A stretch of 64,000 bases of DNA from Myrica gale. Lineage: Eukaryota; Streptophyta; Magnoliopsida; Fagales; Myricaceae. Each line of letters starts with the position of its first letter. The first letter of the stretch is position 1. Positions 57,130 to 64,000 of this stretch are shown here, piece by piece. The notes beneath the pieces were generated by a model. The model saw only the letters and a program-made list of their open reading frames with translations. It had not been told where the DNA came from and made no database searches. Made by a program: the position numbers and the translations under genes. The stretch is from contig OZ005605.1 in NCBI GenBank assembly GCA_963930655.1, positions 14,639,501 to 14,703,500 on the forward strand. Reading direction: 5' to 3'.

Positions 57130-60100
57130 AGGTGAAACATGGTCAAGGCATTAAGCCAATTCCACAAATTGTGTCAATGAGATCCCAAGAGTTGAGCGCA
57201 TACAGCTGGAAGTAATGGTGGTCTTCCAAAGGCAAGGCAGTTAAGGATATTGGGTCTATAATCATTGTGAGCCAAAGGGAGAGAGGTATGTCAATGAAAG
57301 ACCGAATGATCAAGTCACAAGGGGAGTTGCTCCAAATAATCTGGCTCACCAAACATTTAAGCATCAGATATGTTTGGTTGTTTCTTCAGCTACACCACAC
57401 AGAACACTTCGAGCCTCCTCAGTCGCTCCACTAGTGCCAACCCAAGCCGCAACTCTACCTTGGTAGGGAACGCATCCCACAATAACTTTCACAAGATAAT
57501 TTTTAATGTCTCATGCACTAAGACATATCAAGAGAGCTAGAAGGAAACTTCTGTGGGTTAATTAATTCCCGATACATAGACTTCATCGAAAAACTCCAGA
57601 TTTTTCTGGAATACAAAATAGCTCATCCCATCTTGCCTTACTACTTAAGTGGATTTTAACAATTGCTTCTGCATCAGGTTGGCTAAAAGAATATTAGACT
57701 GACCATTAAAAGAGTCAATGAGCTCAGCCAGTTTGGTCACCTCAGTGCTACTAGGATTTGCTTCATTGGGGGAAGGTTTGAACTCCGAAATCGAAGAGAT
57801 GTTTCAACTTCAAAATACTATTCCATACCCAAGAACCATTCGGGTTACTCACAACCTCTTCAAAACTAATACGATGGAGATATTTACTCCTGAGCATCTG
57901 CACCCACAAGCATTGGTAGTTTGTGACTACTTTCCAAGCAAGCTTAGATACCAACGCTTTGTTATAGTCTGCCATAGCATGAAATCCTAGCCCTCCAACA
58001 GATTTCGAGATGCATCCCCTCCAACGAAATCAAGGTGAGGCTGCGTGATTTATCCGGGTTAAATCCCCACCAGAATTTTTTCAACCCCCTATCCACCTCA
58101 GCACACCAAACCTCAGGAGTAGCAAAAAAATTCAAGGAATAAGCCATTAATGAAGTTGCTATACTCCGAATCACAGTAGCACGACCAGCTTAACAAAGTA
58201 ACTTTGCTTTCCACTCCGAAAGCTTTGTAAATAAATGTTATTTCATATCAGCCAAAGCATGGTAATTAGAACAAGGGATAAGCAGCAACAAGCCAAGATG
58301 CTTTGCTTTGGAGGGCATTTTTTCATGTGTAACAAATAACACTTAGGAAAGATGGATGAACCAGTAAAATTCTTGCTAAAATGGATAGAGGACTTGCCTC
58401 TGTTGACTTTCTGCCCTGACCACTTCATATACTTCTCTAAGCATCTATCCATAGCTCTAGCATTGTTGATATTGACATTACCAAATAATAGAAGGTCATC
58501 AGGAAAAAGTAAGTGTGAGATGTCAGGGGCAGAACGCCCAATCTTAAGGCGTTGAAGTTGCCCCGCAGCCTTCCTCTTTTAACAACAATCTTGAAAGAAC
58601 TTCATAGCACAATAAGAACATAATGGGGGACAATGGGTCGCCTTGGTAAAGTCCTCTAGACGAGGAGAACTGTCCAAAAGGTGCACCATTTAGCAAAACT
58701 GAGAAGCTCAAGGAAGAGATACACTGTTGTATCCAAGTGATCCAAATTGGGTGAAAGCCGAACTTCTCCAAAATTTTGAGGATGAAAGCCAACTCTACTC
58801 TATCATAAGCCTTATTCATGCCAGCTTTAATCGATATCCACCCACCATGACCCTGTTTATAGTTCTTGTCATTGAACACTTCAGTCTTCGCTATGTAAAT
58901 ATCTTGAATAAGCCTACCAGGCACAAAAGCAAGCTGATGCGGTGAGATGAGCTTGGTTAACACCAACTTGATCCTGTCCGTCATAATCTTGAAGATTAGT
59001 TTATATACCACATTGCACAAACTTATTAGGCGAAATTACCCCACCACAATTGGGTTATCCACCTTAGGGATCAACACAAGATTAGTTTGATTAATCTCTG
59101 GTAACATGCAGCCTTGCACAAAAAAAATCTTGCACTGAGATCACGTCAGCCCCTACAATCTCCCAAAAATGCCTGAAAAAGAACATCGTTATACCATCGG
59201 GTCCTAGTGCTTTGTCAGGATTCATTCTTTTCAACGTATCTCATATCTCCACCTATGCGAATGAGCATCTCATTCTTTTCATTCATGATAGACCCCTCAA
59301 TCAAGTCTTCCAAATCAAGTGGGATAGAAGGATGTTCAAAACTATCAAAAGAAGAGTAAAATTGTACCAACTCGAAGCCCAAACTATTTCTGCCCGAAAT
59401 CCACTCCCCAACCATATTTTTCAGTTCAACAATTTGATTGCGTCACCGGTGAATCACCGTTGAAGTGTGGAAAAATTTAGTGTCTAAATCGCTTGACGTC
59501 AACCACTCCACCCGGGATTGTTGTTTCCACAATATTTCTTCTCTTCATAATTGTTCATCCAACTCAGACATGAGACACTTTTCCATCCAAGCATGGTAAC
59601 TAGTCGGCTCAGCTTGTTGGAAATAGCTTAATTACTCAACCATTCTCATATTTGAATGGATATCCCCAAAAATATCTCTATTCCATTGCCTTAAAGCACC
59701 TCGCACTGCACGAACTTTCCAAAAAGGAATCCATGTTAGAGTACCAAAAACAGGTTGTTGCCAAGTCTCTGCAATAACACCAAAACAGGAATCTTCCCTC
59801 ACGCAAAATTTCTCGAATTTAAAGCATTTGGCGACATAAGCTTCAGCTCCACAAAGATTTAATACTAGGGAATATGGTCAGAATCGGTATCACTAAAATG
59901 CTTAACCCTAGCATTTGGATCGCTAGTACACCTCAGCACGTTGGTAATACTTTTATCTAGTCTCTCTCTTATACAAGCCATTCACACTCTACCATTAGTC
60001 CAAGTAAAGTTCCACCTCAAAAAACCCAAGTCCACAACCAAATCGCTTCTTTTTCCGAAGGCAACCATTAACTTCCACCCCAAGAGAAGAGCAGTGCCAG

Positions 60101-61430
60101 AGGCTACTCTATTGAAAGTTCAGGGATAATCTGTTCTCAAGATCATTTCGATTGGTTCCCAAATGCCTTAAAAATGTCCCCACCTTTTTGAGATTTGGGG
60201 CATCCTCAATATTCTTAATGGAATCCATTGGGCTTTCTAGAATGGTGGTTGATGGCCCAGTCCATGAGGCAGTTGAGCCTCCTACAACATAACTCCAGTG
60301 GACTCTTCAGTATGGCCCGATCCTTGCACCACCTCCAGCCTAATCACCCTATGCCCACAGTTATTCTTCAAAGGGGAAGTCTGACGCCTCTCCTGACGTG
60401 TCTTCTGATGTATGACACTGATGGGCGAGAGCAGCCACAATGTCAAGGGATGCATTTGCATTTCTTGGCTAAATTGACTCACCCAACAGTCTTCCAATGT
60501 CCCCTTGTGGTCCCCCTGCCTTAAGACCAAAAACTCCCTCACTAAAAATCCAATATTCCCTGTAGCCATCCTAGGAGTCACCAGAGAAGACAAACTCCTA
60601 GTCGCCCATTCCAGACCACCTGCCTATCCAGCCCATACTCCACCAATCACCTTCTGCATACCACTCAAACGAGGACCTCTGTGCACTAGTCTGTTTCTAA
60701 AGGGAGACAGCTGACCCAACTCCTCCACTGGCACAATCCCTCTCATCTCTTCACCTAGAGCGAATTGATAAAGGTGTTCATCATCAATGCAGGTCCCCAT
60801 GGTGTGAGTTGTGTCCACAGATTAAACATAAGTTGGACAAACTCTCAAACTTAAAAGCAATCTAAGCAGGGTTCTGGTTTTCCCAAGGCACATAAAATCC
60901 TGATTGCAAGGGAGTTTTGATATCAAACTGCACCTGGACCTTTAAGTAGGGTTTGTTGACGTCCACCATCTCAACCTGCAGCACTAACCCCAGTTTACTC
61001 CCTAGCAGATAGGCAGTCTCCTCATCTAGACTCTCCATTGGTAGTCAGTGAATTTGTACCCAGAACTAAACATGAGATATCTCTACTTCATTGATAGTTT
61101 CACCCCTCCTCCATTCTTTCAATATCATGAGGTATCCCATAAAGTTCCATGGAGCAAGACACAAAACTGTCTCTTTTTCCTCCATGGATTGAAAAGAAAA
61201 TAAGAAATTGTTGGGTCCAGCATCTTCAATGCGCATGTTTGGAGCAAAACGCCATCCAGCATCTTCAATGCGCATGTTCGAAGTCCTTGGCTCTATCAGT
61301 ATTGACCTTGAGCATCCCCGAAACATCTTCTCAGGACAAGTTCTTCGATTTCTCCATTATCTCTTCCACATCATACATCAATTGTTTAGATGAGCCCATT
61401 TTTCGGGCTCAAATTTGCTGCATTATGTGA
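57130..61430 (-). pseudogene. Long degenerate LINE (ORF1 and ORF2), minus strand
   Basis: Minus-strand order: ORF1 DUF4283-like segment (about 61326-61066, FQSMEEKETVLCLAPWNFMG); zinc-knuckle remnant (about 60830-60790, CLICGHNSHH); endonuclease C-terminal remnant (about 60070-59860, FTWTNGRV, CIRERLDKS, SDTDSDH). RT follows at about 59210-58430 (KLISPHQLAFVPGRLIQDIY, SRGLYQGDPLSPIMFLLCYE, LLFPDDLLLFG with FPDD instead of FADD), then post-RT regions (58174-57763) and a zf-RVT end (57364-57143, SQIIWSNSPCDL). Multiple stops and frameshifts are present, with no poly-A tail at the low-coordinate end. It is different from the short LINE family elsewhere in the window. Confidence 0.9.
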
Positions 61431-61484
61431 GGGAGGGGTGTGGGTCCCGGGCGGGACCCACACCCCACCCTCACACACTGCAGC
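61417..61484. repeat. Near-perfect hairpin at LINE 5' edge
   Basis: Arms 61427-61448 and 61453-61474 match at 21 of 22 positions around a 4-nt loop GGGC. Outer flanks GCTGCA and TGCAGC extend the pairing to about 32 bp. The core is GGTGTGGGTCCC/GGGACCCACACC. It is GC-rich in an AT-rich setting and lies at the 5' boundary of the minus-strand LINE. Confidence 0.95.
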
Positions 61485-62275
61485 GTCTATGCTGCACTTC
61501 GGTCACCCGAACTACAGCAGAGACGCCCCCATTTCCTTCACCAGGTTCAGGAGTTCCTTCCACCCACAGCTTTCCTCCCAACCGAGCTTTTGAAGGCTAC
61601 CAACAGTAGTAACCAAGAACAAGGCTAGCACAAAAGTGATAAAAATCCAAGAGGTAGCAGAATAAAATATGAGTTTTAAAGAAGTGGTAGTAATCTAGGT
61701 AAGAGGGAAGAAAAAGCTAAACGAAATCATTAAAAAAAGGTGTTGGTGTACGAAGTATCAATCTTGAAAGGAGTCATAGGAAAGAATGTCATGGGATTCT
61801 GGTAAGAAAGAGTAGGTGACAGGGTTGATGGGGGTAGAAAGTTATGCGGAAACGGCAGGGTGGGGTCAAGTGGACGTGTGTTTGCCAGGATGGCCGGTAG
61901 GGAATATTTGGTCCGTAGGGGTAAAAGGTAGGTAGCGAGAGCATATTGCTCAAGAGGCTCCAGAGAGAGGATATCATTACAAAAGATATCACTTTGTGCC
62001 TCTGTTGCTTGTACCTTGTATTTATACATCTCTGCAGCTAACATTTAAATGAATGTGTATAACAACTAACATGTGGTGCCTTCGAGTTCCACATCTACTG
62101 CGTCTAGCAAGACTTGTATGAAACAAGCCACCTCATCTGTTTTGTCTGACAAGAGTTTGTATGGTGAGCCTTCCCATGAAAGATATAGGTTTATTGACCG
62201 AACCACCTTATATTTTTTTCCCTCTCTTCTACTTTCTCTGTAGTCAATTTTATTTTCTCTTTTGTTTAAATTTTA
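61485..62275. other. Intergenic or repeat-derived, no gene seen
   Basis: Open frames on the minus strand (61730-62044) have no recognised domain. The segment 62165-62275 resembles 63260-63370 (GCCTTCYC..., TAGTCAATTT, TTAAATTTTA), suggesting a direct repeat, perhaps LTR-like. Confidence 0.4.
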
Positions 62276-62749
62276 GGGTAAAAGTCTTATATGGTTCATG
62301 TGGTTTACGCATTTAACAGATAATTTCTTATGCTCCAAAAATCATCAAACAAGTCTATGAGGTTCCCATTTTTTATATATGGTCCTTCTATCACTTGCTC
62401 ATTAGAAAAAAGTAACACTAAGCTCGCCAAGTGGCCTATTTCAAGGAGTAAAATCCTTATACGGTCCTTTTGGTTTATGAGTTTGACAATTAACTCCTTG
62501 TGATTCAAAAATCATAAAAAAAAGGTGTCAGTGTGATGTGGTGTGACTGTAAACATACTTAGTCTGTCCACTTAGCCTTTAGTGGTTGGTGATTACGTGA
62601 CAGGAGTGACACTTGGCGAGCTTACCGTTATTTTTTCTAGTAGGCAATTGACGGAAGGACCATATACAAAAAGGAAGGAACCTCAATGACTTGTTTGATG
62701 ATTTTTGAAGCATAGAGAGTTATTTGAGGACTATATAAGAAATTTACCC
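62276..62749. repeat. Large palindromic MITE with TSD-like flanks
   Basis: The left arm (62276-62434) starts GGGTAAAAGTCTTATATGG; the right arm (62610-62749) is its inverse, ending ATATAAGAAATTTACCC. Shared inner motifs include AAAAATCATCAAACAAGTC and AAGCTCGCCAAGTG. The flanks TAAATTTTA and TAAATTTAG suggest a TSD of at least 7 bp. A third degraded copy of the terminal sequence lies at 62455-62525 (TCCTTATACGGTCC, TTCAAAAATCAT), so the element is nested or rearranged. Confidence 0.85.
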
Positions 62750-63812
62750 TAAATTTAGCATGATATGAGAGCTTTTTCATTCCTATGGCACAATTTGGTC
62801 CAATTCGACTTAGGGCTAGTTTGGCCCAGCTTAATTACTGGCCCATTACAGCTCTGGCCTGTCTTTGACTAAGCCAACTTTGTCCAGCATTATTCTGGCA
62901 AACTTTTGGTCTTCTTTCGAGCTTTTTAGCTCCACATCCAGCATACTTCTAACACTTTTTGGCCATCGACGTCGCTATCTACCACAACCAAGTCCACTTA
63001 CCGGCCATTTTCCAATTAGTGTCCTCGCCATTTGCCGCCTTCTGGCCATTCTCTAATGATCCTGGGCCACCTCCCAGTGACTTCACGACAACTTTTTTAT
63101 CAAGGAATTTAAAAAAAACTTTAAGTCCAAACTATACACCTTGAGTTTGTTGAGAAGTTAGAGTTTGTGTCACATTGCTAAGGCAATGTCAGCTCTTGTA
63201 ACTTGGGCCTTATAAATAAGCTCTACTTGTATTTACTCATTAAACCATTGAAAGTAAAGATGTAGCCTATGGGCCTTCTCTTGGAGAATGTAGGTCTATG
63301 ACTTAACTATTTTATATTTTGTATCTCTCTAGTCAATTTATTTTCCCTTATTTTAAATTTTAACATTGTGCAATAAAAAGCACTAGGAGTAGCCTTCAAG
63401 TTTCTGCTCTCTTTTTTTCATTCCAATCTCTTCATATAAAATGTGGATGTGAATGCATGTCATACGTAAAGAAGAAAAGAAAACAATGAAGATTTGTCTT
63501 TTAGCTGATTCTCTCATAATAAGAGAATGCTATAATATTTCATTAGCTTAAATAGGTAAACATATCAACGTTACAGCTATACAAGGAAATAGAAAAAAAA
63601 GCTTTGTACTACAATATTTTGAGAGAGTTGTAGGAGAGTATTTAAAGCATTTTTGATTCACGTGATTCTTCCTTTTACGTTGGCAGATTTTAGTGAGTTT
63701 GAATTTTCTTGCTGATTTTCTTCTTTTGTCAATGCTGATTCGCTATCTGTCAATGCTGATTTGCTAGAGTTTGAATTTTCTTGCTAATTTTCTTCTTCTG
63801 TCAATGTTGATA
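62750..63812. other. Possible non-autonomous LTR-like segment, no gene
   Basis: It contains GGCCTTATAAATAAGC (63207 on), a promoter-like TATA context of the kind seen in LTRs, and the 63260-63370 direct repeat of 62165-62275. Short local duplications GAATTTTCTTGCT and TGTCAATGCTGAT lie at 63700-63812. No coding function was recognised. Confidence 0.35.
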
Positions 63813-64000
63813 CAGTTGGGACCAAGGAAAGTACAATAGCCTGTGGTGGAGCGGCGAGTTTAGGGATAACCAGCCTAGTCAGCGTCAAAGAAGGCATAGA
63901 GGGAGAACTTCTGGGTCTTTCGAAGGGTGAGTCCGTGGGTAATGGTGCCATGGATGTAGCGTAGAATGCGCTTCACGAGCTGAAGGTGATGATGAGAGGG
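63813..64000 (-). pseudogene. Ty1/copia RNase H fragment at window edge
   Basis: The minus strand reads HHLQLVKRILRYIHGTITHG, then FSLYAFFDAD, a TAG stop where Trp is usual (DADWAGY), and TTGYCTFLG. This is the copia pol region between RT and RNase H. It continues beyond the window; the C-terminal end at 63813 is abrupt. The stop shows decay. Confidence 0.9.

Overview
This is nuclear DNA from a flowering plant, probably a woody eudicot. It is AT-rich and intron-dense, with GT-AG introns, plant-type MITEs, LTR retrotransposons, LINEs and a Mutator-like element (MULE). No rRNA, tRNA, organellar, bacterial or CRISPR sequence was recognised. Species cannot be fixed from the sequence.

The one intact gene is a full-length ABCC-type (MRP) vacuolar ABC transporter of the ABCC1/ABCC2 group on the + strand (CDS 20126-44507). 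I resolved 27 coding exons. All junctions are GT-AG and phase-compatible, giving 4878 nt or 1625 codons plus stop, close to the length of Arabidopsis ABCC2. Its introns carry a LINE with an 11-bp target-site duplication, a palindromic MITE, a 118-bp tandem duplication and microsatellites.

Layout: 1-4.2 kb is intergenic, with MITE-like remnants and a fragment resembling the C-terminus of a heavy-metal-associated isoprenylated plant protein (HIPP). 5.7-9.5 kb is a decayed MULE transposase ending in three repeated small exons. 10.2-10.7 kb (minus) is a small GRF-type zinc-finger protein gene. 10.7-14.5 kb is gene-free. 14.5-18.7 kb (minus) is a 5'-truncated Ty3/gypsy chromovirus that abuts the ABCC promoter. 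18.7-45.2 kb is the ABCC gene. 45.3-46.1 kb holds two MITEs.

47.2-52.7 kb is a second, tandem ABCC copy. Only its exons 1, 2 and 4-8 are visible. It is a pseudogene: nonsense codons, a 1-bp deletion, an 858-bp inverted-repeat element inside exon 2, a 344-bp tandem duplication, a duplicated start of exon 1 and a 569-bp solo LTR. From 52.9 to 61.4 kb a nested retroelement pile replaces the rest of this copy: a LINE 3' end with a 17-bp TSD, a LINE RT fragment fused to a copia pol, a LINE inside the copia, and a long minus-strand LINE. 62.3-62.7 kb is a large palindromic MITE, and the right edge runs into a minus-strand copia RNase H fragment.

I found no convincing previously undescribed gene system. 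The main value is the exact ABCC gene model, the layered history of its broken duplicate, and several insertions with exact boundaries.
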